Under the pieces are notes generated by a model. That model did not search any database. It was not told the origin of the DNA and saw only the letters and a program-made list of their open reading frames with translations. From the NCBI GenBank assembly GCA_943735955.1, contig OX030955.1, forward strand, positions 12,737,383 to 12,801,382: a DNA stretch of 64,000 bases, given 5' to 3'. This DNA comes from Piscicola geometra (Eukaryota > Annelida > Clitellata > Hirudinida > Piscicolidae). Below, piece by piece: positions 1-15,000 of the stretch (the first letter of the stretch is position 1; each line of letters starts with the position of its first letter). The position numbers were made by a program, and so were the translations under genes.

Positions 1-3000
1 AGTGCATCAACAGCAGTGACGACTACTGCATCGACAACAGTGCCGACTACTGCATCAACAACAGTGCCGACAACTGCATCGACAACAGTGCCGACTTCTG
101 CATCGACAACAGTGCCGACTATTGCATCAACAACAGTGCCGACAACTGCTTCAACAACAGTGCCGACTACTGCATCGACAACAGTGCCGACCACTGCATC
201 GACAACAGTGCCGACTACTGCATCAACAACAGTGCAGACTACTGCATCGACAACAGTGCCGACAACTGCTTCAACAACAGTGCCGACTACTGCATCGACA
301 ACAGTGCCGACCACTGCATCAACTACAGTGCCGACTACTGCATCAACAACAGTGCCGACTACTGCATCGACAACAGTGCCGACTATTGCATCAACAACAG
401 TGCCGACAACTGCTTCAACAACAGTGCCGACTACTGCATCGACAACAGTGCCGACTACTGCATCAACAACAGTGCAGACTACTGCATCGACAACAGTGCC
501 GACTACTGCATCAACAACAGTGCCGACTACTGCATCGACAACAGTGCCGACTACTGCATCGACAACGGTGCCGACTATTGCATTGACAACAGTGCCGACA
601 ACTGCATCAACAACAGTGCCGACTACTGCATCGACAACAGTGCCGACTACTGCATCGACAACAGTGCCGACCACTGCCTCGACAACAGTGCCGACTACTG
701 CATCAACAGCAGTGACGACTACTGCATCGACAACAGTGCCGACCACTGCATCGACAACAGTGCCGACTACTGCATCAACAACAGTGCCGACTACTGCATT
801 GACAACAGTGCCGACTACTGCATTGACAACAGTGCCGACTACTGCATCAACAACAGTGCCGACTACTGCTTCAACAACAGTGCCGACAACTGCTTCAACA
901 ACAGTGCCGACTACTGCATCGACAACAGTGCTGACCACTGCATCGACAACAGTGCCGACTACTGCATCAACAACAGTGCCGACTACTGCATTGACAACAG
1001 TGCCGACTACTGCATTGACAACAGTGCCGACTACTGCATCAACAACAGTGCCGACTACTGCATCGACAACAGTGCCGACTATTGCATCAACAACAGTGCC
1101 GACAACTGCTTCAACAACAGTGCCGACTACTGCATCGACAACAGTGCCCATTACTGCTTCAACAACAGTGCCGACAACTGCTTCAACAACAGTGCCGACA
1201 ACTGCTTCAACAACAGTGCCGACTACTGCATCGACAACAGTGCCGACCACTGCATCGACAACAGTGCCGACTACTGCATCAACAACAGTGCCGACTACTG
1301 CATTGACAACAGTGCCGACTACTGCATTGACAACAGTGCCGACTACTGCATCAACAACAGTGCCGACTACTGCATCGACAACAGTGCCGACTATTGCATC
1401 AACAACAGTGCCGACAACTGCTTCAACAACAGTGCCGACTACTGCATCGACAACAGTGCTGACCACTGCATCGACAACAGTGCCGACTATTGCATCAACT
1501 ACAGTGCCGACTACTGCTTCAACAACAGTGCCGACAACTGCTTCAACAACAGTGCCGACTACTGCATCGACAACAGTGCCGACCACTGCATCGACAACAG
1601 TGCCGACCACTGCATCGACAACAGTGCCGACTACTGCATCAACAACAGTGCCGACTACTGCATTGACAACAGTGCCGACTACTGCATTGACAACAGTGCT
1701 GACTACTGCATCAACAACAGTGCCGACTACTGCATCGACAACAGTGCTGACTACTGCATCGACAACAGTGTCGACTATTGCAACAACAACAGTGCCGAGT
1801 ACTGCATCAACAACAGTGCCGACAACTGCATCGACAACAGTGCCGACTACTGCATCAACAACAGTGCAGACTACTGCATCGACAACAGTGCCGACTACTG
1901 CATCAACAACAGTGCCGACTACTGCATCGACAACAGTGCCGACTACTGCATCGACAACAGTGCCGACTACTGCATTGACAACAGTGCCGACAACTGCATC
2001 AACAACAGTGCCGACTACTGCATCGACAACAGTGCCGACTACTGCATCGACAACAGTGCCGACCACTGCATCGACAACAGTGCCGACTACTGCATCAACA
2101 GCAGTGACGACTACTGCATCGACAACAGTGCCGACTACTGCATCAACAACAGTGCCGACAACTGCTTCAACAACAGTGCCGACTACTGCATCGACAACAG
2201 TGCCGACCACTGCATCGACAGCAAAGCCGACTACTGCATCAACAACAGTGCAGACTACTGCATCGACAACAGTGCCGACTACTGCATCAACAACAGTGCC
2301 GACTACTGCATCGACAACAGTGCCGACTACTGCATCGACAACAGTGCTGACTACTGCATTGACAACAGTGCCGACAACTGCATCAACAACAGTGCCGACT
2401 ACTGCATCGACAACAGTGCCGACTACTGCATCGACAACAGTGTCGACTATTGCATCAACAACAGTGCCGAGTACTGCATCAACAACAGTGCCGACAACTG
2501 CTTCAACAACATCGCCGACTACTGCATCGACAACAGTGCCGACCACTGCATCGACAACAGTGCCGACAACTGCATCGACAACAGTGCCGACTACTGCATC
2601 AACAACAGTGCAGACTACTGCTTCGACAACAGTGCCGACTACTGCATCAACAACAGTGCCGACTACTGCATCGACAACAGTGCCGACTACTGCATCGACA
2701 ACAGTGCCGACTACTGCATTGACAACAGTGCCGACAACTGCATCAACAACAGTGCCGACTACTGCATCGACAACAGTGCCGACTACTGCATCGACAACAG
2801 TGCCGACCACTGCATCGACAACAGTGCCGACTACTGCATCAACAGCAGTGACGACTACTGCATCGACAACAGTGCCGACTACTGCATCAACAACAGTGCC
2901 GACAACTGCTTCAACAACAGTGCCGACTACTGCATCGACAACAGTGCCGACCACTGCATCGACAGCAAAGCCGACTATTGCATCAACAACAGTGCAGACT

Positions 3001-6000
3001 ACTGCATCGACAACAGTGCCGACTACTGCATCAACAACATTGCCGACTACTGCATCGACAACAGTGCCGACTACTGCATCGACAACAGTGCTGACTACTG
3101 CATTGACAACAGTGCCGAAAACTGCATCAACAACAGTGCCGACTACTGAATCGACAACAGTGCCGACTACTGCATCGACAACAGTGTCGACTATTGCATC
3201 AACAACAGTGCCGAGTACTGCATCAACAACAGTGCCGACAACTGCTTCAACAACATCGCCGACTACTGCATCGACAACAGTGCCGTCCACTGCATCGACA
3301 ACAGTGCCGACCACTGCATCGACAACAGTGCCGACTACTGCATCAACAGCAGTGACGACTACTGCATCGACAACATTGCCGACTACTGCATCAACAACAG
3401 TGCCGACTACTGCATCGACAACAGTGCCGACCACTGCATTAACAACAGTGCCGACTACTGCATCGACAACAGTGCCGACTACTGCATCAACAACAGTGCC
3501 GACTACTGCATCGACAACAGTGCCGACTACTGCATCGACAACAGTGCCGACTATTGCATCAACTACAGGGCCGACTCCTGCATCGACAACAGTGCTGACT
3601 ACTGCATCAACAACAGTGCCGACTACTGCATCGACAACAGTGCCGACCACTGCATCGACAACAGTGCCGACTAGTGCATCAACAACAGTGCCGACAACTG
3701 CTTCAACAACAGTGCCGACTACTGCATCGACTACAGTGCCGACCACTGCATCGACAACAGTGCCGACTACTGCATCAACAACAGTGCCGACTACTGCATC
3801 AACTACAGTGCCGACTATTGCATCAACTACAGTGCCGACTACTGCATCAACAACAGTGCCGACTACTGCATCGACAACAGTGCCGACTATTGCATCAACA
3901 ACAGAGCCGACAACTGCTTCAACAACAGTGCCGACTACTGCATCGACAACAGTGCCGACTTCTGCATCGACAACAGTGCCGACTACTGCATCAACAACAG
4001 TGCCGACTACTGCATCGACAACAGTGCCGACTATTGCATCAACTACAGTGCCGACTACTGCATCAACAACAGTGATGACTACTGCATCGACAACAGTGCC
4101 GACTATTGCATCAACTATAGTACCGACTACTGCATTAACAACAGTGCCGACTACTGCATCGACAACAGTGCCGACTATTGCATCAACTACAGTGCCGACT
4201 CCTGCATCGACAACAGTGCTGACTACTGCATCAACAACAGTGCCGACTACTGAATCGACAACAGTGCCGACTACTGCATCGACAACAGTGCCGACTATTG
4301 CATCGACAACAGTGCCGACTACTGCATCAACAGCAGTGACGACTACTGCATCGACAACAGTGCCGACCACTGCATCGACAACAGTGCCGACTAGTGCATC
4401 AACAGCAGTGATGACTACTGCATCAACAACAGTGCCGACTACTGCATCAACAACAGTGCCGACAACTGCATCGACAACAGTGCCGACTTCTGCATCGACA
4501 ACAGTGCCGACTACTGCATCAACAACAGTGCCGAATACTGCATCGATAACAGTGCCGACTATTTCATCAACTACAGTGCCGACTACTGCATCAACAACAG
4601 TGCCGACTACTGCATCGACAACAGTGCCGACTATTTCATCAACTACAGTGCCGACTACTGCATCAACAACAGTGCCGACTACTGCATCGACAACAGTGCC
4701 GACTACTGCATCAACAGCAGTGACGACTACTGCATCGACAACAGTGCCGACCACTGCATCGACAACAGTGCCGACTAGTGCATCAACAGCAGTGACGACT
4801 ACTGCATCAACAACAGTGCCGACTACTGCATCAACAACAGTGCCGACAACTGCATCGACAACAGTGCCGACTTCTGCATCGACAACAGTGCCGACTACTG
4901 CATCAACAACAGTGCCGAATACTGCATCGATAACAGTGCCGACTATTTCATCAACTACAGTGCCGACTACTGCATCAACAACAGTGCCGACTACTGCATC
5001 GACAACAGTGCCGACTATTGCATCAACTATAGTGCCGACTACTGCATTAACAACAGTGCCGACTATTGCATCAACTACAGTGCCGACTACTGCATCGACA
5101 ACAGTGCCGACTTCTGCATCGACAACAGATCCGACTATTGCATCGACAACAGTGCCGAGTATTGCATCAACAACAGTGCCGACAACTGCTTCAACAACAG
5201 TGCCGACTACTGCATCAACAACAGTGCCGACTACTGCATCAACAACAGTGCCGACAACTGCATCGACAACAGTGCCGACTACTGCATCAACAACAGTGCC
5301 GAATACTGCATCGATAACAGTGCCGACTATTTCATCAACTACAGTGCCGACTACTGCATCAACAACAGTGCCGACTACTGCATCGACAACAGTGCCGACT
5401 ATTGCATCAACTATAGTGCCGACTACTGCATTAACAACAGTGCCGACTATTGCATCAACTACAGTGCCGACTACTGCATCGACAACAGTGCCGACTTCTG
5501 CATCGACAACAGATCCGACTATTGCATCGACAACAGTGCCGAGTATTGCATCAACAACAGTGCCGACAACTGCTTCAACAACAGTGCCGACTACTGCATC
5601 AACAACAGTGCCGACTACTGCATCAACAACAGTGCCGACAACTGCATCGACAACAGTGCCGACTTCTGCATCGACAACAGTGCCGACTACTGCATCAACA
5701 ACAGTGCCGACTACTGCATCGACAACAGTGCCGACTACTGCATCAACAGCAGTGACGACTACTGCATCGACAATAGTGACGACTACTGCATCGACAACAG
5801 TGCCGACTACTGCATCAACAACAGTGCCGACTACTGCATCAACAACAGTGCCGACAACTGCATCGACAACAGTGCCGACTTCTGCATCGACAACAGTGCC
5901 GACTACTGCATCAACAACAGTGCCGACTACTGCATCGACAACAGTGCCGACTATTGCATCAACTACAGTGCCGACTACTGCATCAACAACAGTGCCGACT

Positions 6001-9000
6001 ACTGCATCGACAACAGTGCCGACTTTTGCATCAACTATAGTGCCGACTACTGCATTTACAACAGTGCCGACTACTGCATCGACAACAGTGCCGACTACTG
6101 CATCAACAACAGTGCCGACTACTGCATCGACAACAGTGCCGACTACTGCATCGACAACAGTGCCGACTATTGCATCAACTACAGTGCCGACTCCTGCATC
6201 GACAACAGTGCTGACTACTGCATCAACAACAGTGCCGACTACTGCATCGACAACAGTGCCGACCACTGCATCGACAACAGTGCCGACTAGTGCATCAACA
6301 GCAGTGACGACTACTGCATCGACAACAGTGCCGACTACTGCATCAACAACAGTGCCGACTACTGCATCAACAACAGTGCCGACAACTGCATCGACAACAG
6401 TACCGACTTCTGCATCGACAACAGTGCCGACTATTGCATCAACAACAGTGCCGACAACTGCTTCAACAACAGTGCCGACTACTGCATCGACAACAGTGCC
6501 GACCACTGCATCGACAACAGTGCCGACTACTGCATCAACAACAGTGCCGACTACTGCATCGACAACAGTGCCGACTATTGCATCAACTACAGTGCCGACT
6601 ACTGCATCAACAACAGTGCCGACTACTGCATCGACAACAGTGCCGACTATTGCATCAACTACAGTGCCGACTACTGCATCGACAACAGTGCCGACTACTA
6701 CATCGACAACAGTGCCGACTATTGCATCAACTACAGTGCCGACTACTGCATCGACAACAGTGCCGACTACTGCATCGACAACAGTGCTGACTACTGCATC
6801 AACAACAGTGCCGACTACTGCATCGACAACAGTGCCGACTACTGCATCAACAACAGTGCCGACTACTGCATCGACAACAGTGCCGACTATTGCATCAACT
6901 ACAGTGCCGACTACTGCATCAACAACAGTGATGACTACTGCATCGACAACAGTGCCGACTATTGCATCAACTATAGTACCGACTACTGCATTAACAACAG
7001 TGCCGACTACTGCATCGACAACAGTGCCGACTACTGCATCAACAACAGTGCTGACTACTGCATCGACAACAGTGCCGACTACTGCATCGACAACAGTGCC
7101 GACTATTGCATCAACTACAGTGCCGACTCCTGCATCGACAACAGTGCTGACTACTGCATCAACAACAGTGCCGACTACTGAATCGACAACAGTGCCGACT
7201 ACTGCATCGACAACAGTGCCGACTATTGCATCGACAACAGTGCCGACTACTGCATCAGCAGCAGTGACGACTACTGCATCGACAACAGTGCCGACCACTG
7301 CATCGACAACAGTGCCGACTAGTGCATCAACAGCAGTGACGACTACTGCATCAACAACAGTGCCGACTACTGCATCAACAACAGTGCCGACAACTGCATC
7401 GACAACAGTGCCGACTTCTGCATCGACAACAGTGCCGACTACTGCATCAACAACAGTGCCGAATACTGCATCGATAACAGTGCCGACTATTTCATCAACT
7501 ACAGTGCCGACTACTGCATCAACAACAGTGCCGACTACTGCATCGACAACAGTGCCGACTATTGCATCAACTATAGTGCCGACTACTGCATTAACAACAG
7601 TGCCGACTACTGCATCGACAACAGTGCCGACTATTGCATCAACAACAGTGCCGACTACTGCATCGACAACAGTGCCGACTACTGCATCGACAACAGTGCC
7701 GACTATTGCATCAACTACAGTGCCGACTCCTGCATCGACAACAGTGCTGACTACTGCATCAACAACAGTGCCGACTACTGCATCGACAACAGTGCTGACC
7801 ACTGCATCGACAACAGTGCCGACTAGTGCATCAACAGCAGTGACGACTACTGCATCAACAACAGTGCCGACTATTGCATCAACAACAGTGCCGACAACTG
7901 CATCGACAACAGTGCCGACTTCTGCATCGACAACAGTGCCGACTATTGCATCAACAACAGTGCCGACAAATGCTTCAACAACAGTGCCGACTACTGCATC
8001 GACAACAGTGCCGACCACTGCATCGACAACAGTGCCGACTACTGCATCGACAACAGTGACGACTACTGCATCAACAACAGTGCCGACTACTGCATCAACA
8101 ACAGTGCCGACAACTGCATCGACAACAGTGCCGACTTCTGCATCGACAACAGTGCCGACTACTGCATCAACAACAGTGCCGAATACTGCATCGATAACAG
8201 TGCCGACTAGTGCATCAACAGCAGTGACGACTACTGCATCAAAAACAGTGCCGACTTCTGCATCGACAACAGTGCCGACAACTGCATCGACAACAGTGCC
8301 GACTTCTGCATCGACAACACTGCCGACTTATGCATCAACAACAGTGCCGACAACTGCTTCAACAACAGTGCCGACTACTGCATCGACAACAGTGCCGACC
8401 ACTGCATCGACAACAGTGCCGACTACTGCATCAACAACAGTGCCGAATACTGCATCGACAACAGTGCCGACCACTGCATTAACAACAGTGCCGACTACTG
8501 CATTGACAACAGTGCCGACTACTGCATCGACAACAGTGCCGACTACTGCATCGACAACAGTGTCGACTATTGCATCAACAACAGTGCCGACTACTGCATC
8601 AACAACAGTGCCGACAACTGCATCGACAACAGTGCCGACTTCTGCATCGACAACAGTGCCGACTACTGCATCAACAACAGTGCCGACTACTGCATCGACA
8701 ACAGTGCCGACTATTGCATCAACTATAGTACCGACTACTGCATTAACAACAGTACCGACTACTGCATCGACAACAGTGCCGACTACTGCATCAACAACAG
8801 TGCTGACTACTGCATCGACAACAGTGCCGACTACTGCATCGACAACAGTGCCGACTATTGCATCAACTACAGTGCCGACTCCTGCATCGACAACAGTGCT
8901 GACTACTGCATCAACAACAGTGCCGACTACTGCATCGACAACAGTGCCGACTACTGCATCGACAACAGTGCCGACTACTGCATCGACAACAGTGCCGACT

Positions 9001-12000
9001 ACTGCATCAACAGCAGTGACGACTACTGCATCGACAACAGTGCCGACCACTGCATCGACAACAGTGCCGACTAGTGCATCAACAGCAGTGACGACTACTG
9101 CATCAACAACAGTGCCGACTACTGCATCAACAACAGTGCCGACAACTGCATCGACAACAGTGCCGACTTCTGCATCGACAACAGTGCCGACTACTGCATC
9201 AACAAAAGTGCCGAATACTGCATCGATAACAGTGCCGACTATTTCATCAACTACAGTGCCGACTACTGCATCAACAACAGTGCCGACTACTGCATCGACA
9301 ACAATGCCGACTATTGCATCAACTATAGTGCCGACTACTGCATTAACAACAGTGCCGACTACTGCATCGACAACAGTGCCGACTATTGCATCAACAACAG
9401 TGCCGACTACAGCATCGACAACAGTGCCGACTACTGCATCGACAACAGTGCCGACTATTGCATCAACTACAGTGCCGACTCCTGCATCGACAACAGTGCT
9501 GACTACTGCATCAACAACAGTGCCGACTACTGCATCGACAACAGTGCCGACCACTGCATCGACAACAGTGCCGACTAGTGCATCAACAGCAGTGACGACT
9601 ACTGCATCAACAACAGTGCCGACTACTGCATCAACAACAGTGCCGAATACTGCATCGATAACAGTGCCGACTAGTGCATCAACAGCAGTGACGACTACTG
9701 CATCAAAAACAGTGCCGACTTCTGCATCGACAACAGTGCCGACAACTGCATCGACAACAGTGCCGACTTCTGCATCGACAACACTGCCGACTTATGCATC
9801 AACAACAGTGCCGACAACTGCTTCAACAACAGTGCCGACTACTGCATCGACAACAGTGCCGACCACTGCATCGACAACAGTGCCGACTACTGCATCAACA
9901 ACAGTGCCGAATACTGCATCGACAACAGTGCCGACCACTGCATTAACAACAGTGCCGACTACTGCATTGACAACAGTGCCGACTACTGCATCGACAACAG
10001 TGCCGACTACTGCATCGACAACAGTGTCGACTATTGCATCAACAACAGTGCCGACTACTGCATCAACAACAGTGCCGACAACTGCATCGACAACAGTGCC
10101 GACTTCTGCATCGACAACAGTGCCGACTACTGCATCAACAACAGTACCGACTACTGCATCGACAACAGTGCCGACTACTGCATCAACAGCAGTGCTGACT
10201 ACTGCATCGACAACAGTGCCGACTACTGCATCAACAGCAGTGCTGACTACTGCATCAACTATAGTACCGACTACTGCATTAACAACAGTACCGACTACTG
10301 CATCGACAACAGTGCCGACTACTGCATCAACAACAGTGCTGACTACTGCATCGACAACAGTGCCGACTACTGCATCGACAACAGTGCCGACTATTGCATC
10401 AACTACAGTGCCGACTCCTGCATCGACAACAGTGCTGACTACTGCATCAACAACAGTGCCGACTACTGCATCGACAACAGTGCCGACTACTGCATCGACA
10501 ACAGTGCCGACTACTGCATCGACAACAGTGCCGACTACTGCATCAACAGCAGTGACGACTACTGCATCGACAACAGTGCCGACCACTGCATCGACAACAG
10601 TGCCGACTAGTGCATCAACAGCAGTGACGACTACTGCATCAACAACAGTGCCGACTACTGCATCAACAACAGTGCCGACAACTGCATCGACAACAGTGCC
10701 GACTTCTGCATCGACAACAGTGCCGACTACTGCATCAACAAAAGTGCCGAATACTGCATCGATAACAGTGCCGACTATTTCATCAACTACAGTGCCGACT
10801 ACTGCATCAACAACAGTGCCGACTACTGCATCGACAACAATGCCGACTATTGCATCAACTATAGTGCCGACTACTGCATTAACAACAGTGCCGACTACTG
10901 CATCGACAACAGTGCCGACTATTGCATCAACAACAGTGCCGACTACAGCATCGACAACAGTGCCGACTACTGCATCGACAACAGTGCCGACTATTGCATC
11001 AACTACAGTGCCGACTCCTGCATCGACAACAGTGCTGACTACTGCATCAACAACAGTGCCGACTACTGCATCGACAACAGTGCCGACCACTGCATCGACA
11101 ACAGTGCCGACTAGTGCATCAACAGCAGTGACGACTACTGCATCAACAACAGTGCCGACTACTGCATCAACAACAGTGCCGACAACTGCATCGACAACAG
11201 TGCCGACTATTGCATCAACAACAGTGCCGACAACTGCTTCAACAACAGTGCCGACTACTGCATCGACAACAGTGCCGACCACTGCATCGACAACAGTGCC
11301 GACTACTGCATCGACAACAGTGACGACTACTGCATCAACAACAGTGCCGACTACTGCATCAACAACAGTGCCGACAACTGCATCGACAACAGTGCCGACT
11401 TCTGCATCGACAACAGTGCCGACTACTGCATCAACAACAGTGCCGAATACTGCATCGATAACAGTGCCGACTATTTCATCAACTACAGTGCCGACTACTG
11501 CATCAACAACAGTGCCGACTACTGCATCGACAACAGTGCCGACTATTGCATCAACTATAGTGCCGACTACTGCATTAACAACAGTGCCGACTACTGCATC
11601 GACAACAGTGCCAACTATTGCATCAACAACAGTGCCGACTACTGCATCGACAACAGTGCCGACTACTGCATCGACAACAGTGCCGACTATTGCATCAACT
11701 ACAGTGCCGACTCCTGCATCGACAACAGTGCTGACTACTGCATCAACAACAGTGCCGACTACTGCATCGACAACAGTGCCGACCACTGCATCGACAACAG
11801 TGCCGACTAGTGCATCAACAGCAGTGACGACTACTGCATCAACAACAGTGCCGACTACTGCATCGACAACAGTGCCGACAACTGCATCGACAACAGTGCC
11901 GACTTCTGCATCGACAACAGTGCCGACTATTGCATCAACAACAGTGCCGACAACTGCTTCAACAACAGTGCCGACTACTGCATCGACAACAGTGCCGACC

Positions 12001-15000
12001 ACTGCATCGACAACAGTGCCGACTACTGCATCAACAACAGTGCCGACTACTGCATCGACAACAGTGCCGACCACTGCATTAACAACAGTGCCGACTACTG
12101 CATTGACAACAGTGCCGACTACTGCATCGACAACAGTGCCGACTACTGCATCGACAACAGTGTCGACTATTGCATCAACAACAGTGCCGAGTATTGCATC
12201 AACAACAGTGCCGACAACTGCTTCAACAACAGTGCCGACTACTGCATCGACAACAGTGCCGACCACTGCATCGACAACAGTGCCGACTACTGCATCAACA
12301 GCAGTGACGACTACTGCATCGACAACAGTGCCGACTACTGCATCGACAACAGTGCCGACCACTGCATCGAAAACAGTGCCGACTATTGCATCAACTACAG
12401 TGCCGACTACTGCATCAACAACAGTGCCGACTACTGCATCGACAACAATGCCTACTACTGCATCAACTACAGTGCCAATTACTACATCGACAACAGTGCC
12501 GACTACTGCATCGACAACAGTGCCGACTACCTCATCGACAACAGTGCCGACTACTGCATCGACAACAAAGCCGACTACTGCATCGACAACAGTGCCGACT
12601 ACTGCATCGACAACAGTGCTGACTACTGCATCAACAACAGTGCCGACTACTGCATCAACAACAGTGCCGACTACTGCATCAACAACAGTGCCGACAACTG
12701 CATCGACAACAGTGCAGACTACTGCATCAACAACAGTGCCGACTACTGCATCGACAACAGTGCCGACTATTGCATCAACTACAGTGCCGACTACTGCATC
12801 AACAACAGTGCCGACTACTGCATCGACAACAGTGCCGACTATTGCATCAACTATAGTACCGACTACTGCATTAACAACAGTGCCGACTTCTGCATCGACA
12901 ACAGTGCCGACTACTGCATCAACAACAGTGCCGACTACTGCATCGACTACAGTGCCGACTACTGCATCGACAACAGTGCCGACTATTGCATCAACTACAG
13001 TGCCGACTCCTGCATCGACAACAGTGCTGACTACTGCATCAACAACAGTGTCGACTATTGCATCAACAACAGTGCCGAGTATTGCATCAACAACAGTGCC
13101 GACAACTGCTTCAACAACAGTGCCGACTACTGCATCGACAACAGTGCCGACCACTGCATCGACAACAGTGCCGACTACTGCATCAACAGCAGTGACGACT
13201 ACTGCATCGACAACAGTGATGACTACTGCATCGACAACAGTGCCGACTACTGCATCAACAACAGTGCCGACTACTGCATCAACAACAGTGCCGACAACTG
13301 CATCGACAACAGTGCCGACTTCTGCATCGACAACAGTGCCGACTACTGCATCAACAACAGTGCCGACTACTGCATCGACAACAGTGCCGACTATTGCATC
13401 AACTACAGTGCTGACTACTGCATCAACAACAGTGCCGACTACTGCATCGACAACAGTGCCGACTTTTGCATCAACTACAGTGCCGACTCCTGCATCGACA
13501 ACAGTGCTGACTACTGCATCAACAACAGTGTCGACTATTGCATCAACAACAGTGCCGACAACTGCTTCAACAACAGTGCCGACTACTGCATCGACAACAG
13601 TGCCGACCACTGCATCGACAACAGTGCCGACTACTGCATCGACAACAGTGCCGACTACTGCATCGACAACAGTGCCGACTACTGCATCGACAACAGTGCC
13701 GACCACTGCATCGAAAACAGTGCCGACTATTGCATCAACTACAGTGCCGACTACTGCATCAACAACAGTGCCGACTACTGCATCGACAACAATGCCTACT
13801 ACTGCATCAACTACAGTGCCAATTACTACATCGACAACAGTGCCGACTACTGCATCGACAACAGTGCCGACTACCTCATCGACAACAGTGCCGACTACTG
13901 CATCGACAACAAAGCCGACTACTGCATCGACAACAGTGCCGACTACTGCATCGACAACAGTGCTGACTACTGCATCAACAACAGTGCCGACTACTGCATC
14001 AACAACAGTGCCGACTACTGCATCAACAACAGTGCCGACAACTGCATCGATAACAATGCCGACTTCTGCATCGACAACAGTGCCGACTACTGCATCGACA
14101 ACAGTGCCGACTATTGCATCAACTACAGTGCCGACTACTGCATCAACAACAGTGCCGACTACTGCATCGACAACAGTGCCGACTATTGCATCAACTATAG
14201 TACCGACTACTGCATTAACAACAGTGCCGACTTCTGCATCGACAACAGTGCCGACTACTGCATCAACAACAGTGCCGACTACTGCATCGACTACAGTGCC
14301 GACTACTGCATCGACAACAGTGCCGACTATTGCATCAACTACAGTGCCGACTCCTGCATCGACAACAGTGCTGACTACTGCATCAACAACAGTGTCGACT
14401 ATTGCATCAACAACAGTGCCGAGTATTGCATCAACAACAGTGCCGACAACTGCTTCAACAACAGTGCCGACTACTGCATCGACAACAGTGCCGACCACTG
14501 CATCGACAACAGTGCCGACTACTGCATCAACAGCAGTGACGACTACTGCATCGACAACAGTGATGACTACTGCATCGACAACAGTGCCGACTACTGCATC
14601 AACAACAGTGCCGACTACTGCATCAACAACAGTGCCGACAACTGCATCGACAACAGTGCCGACTTCTGCATCGACAACAGTGCCGACTACTGCATCAACA
14701 ACAGTGCCGACTACTGCATCGACAACAGTGCCGACTATTGCATCAACTACAGTGCTGACTACTGCATCAACAACAGTGCCGACTACTGCATCGACAACAG
14801 TGCCGACTTTTGCATCAACTACAGTGCCGACTCCTGCATCGACAACAGTGCTGACTACTGCATCAACAACAGTGTCGACTATTGCATCAACAACAGTGCC
14901 GACAACTGCTTCAACAACAGTGCCGACTACTGCATCGACAACAGTGCCGACCACTGCATCGACAACAGTGCCGACTACTGCATCGACAACAGTGCCGACT

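Noticed and set aside
4075..4077. In-frame ATG as the start of the + gene
   Set aside because: The same frame is open upstream to base 1, and the ATG is a P-to-M variant (CCG to ATG) inside an ordinary unit. Other in-frame ATGs occur likewise throughout the array.
8328..9554. 408-codon - strand open frame
   Set aside because: It is the same mirror frame, cut out by the two duplicated stops at 8328 and 9792. It has no distinct start or content.
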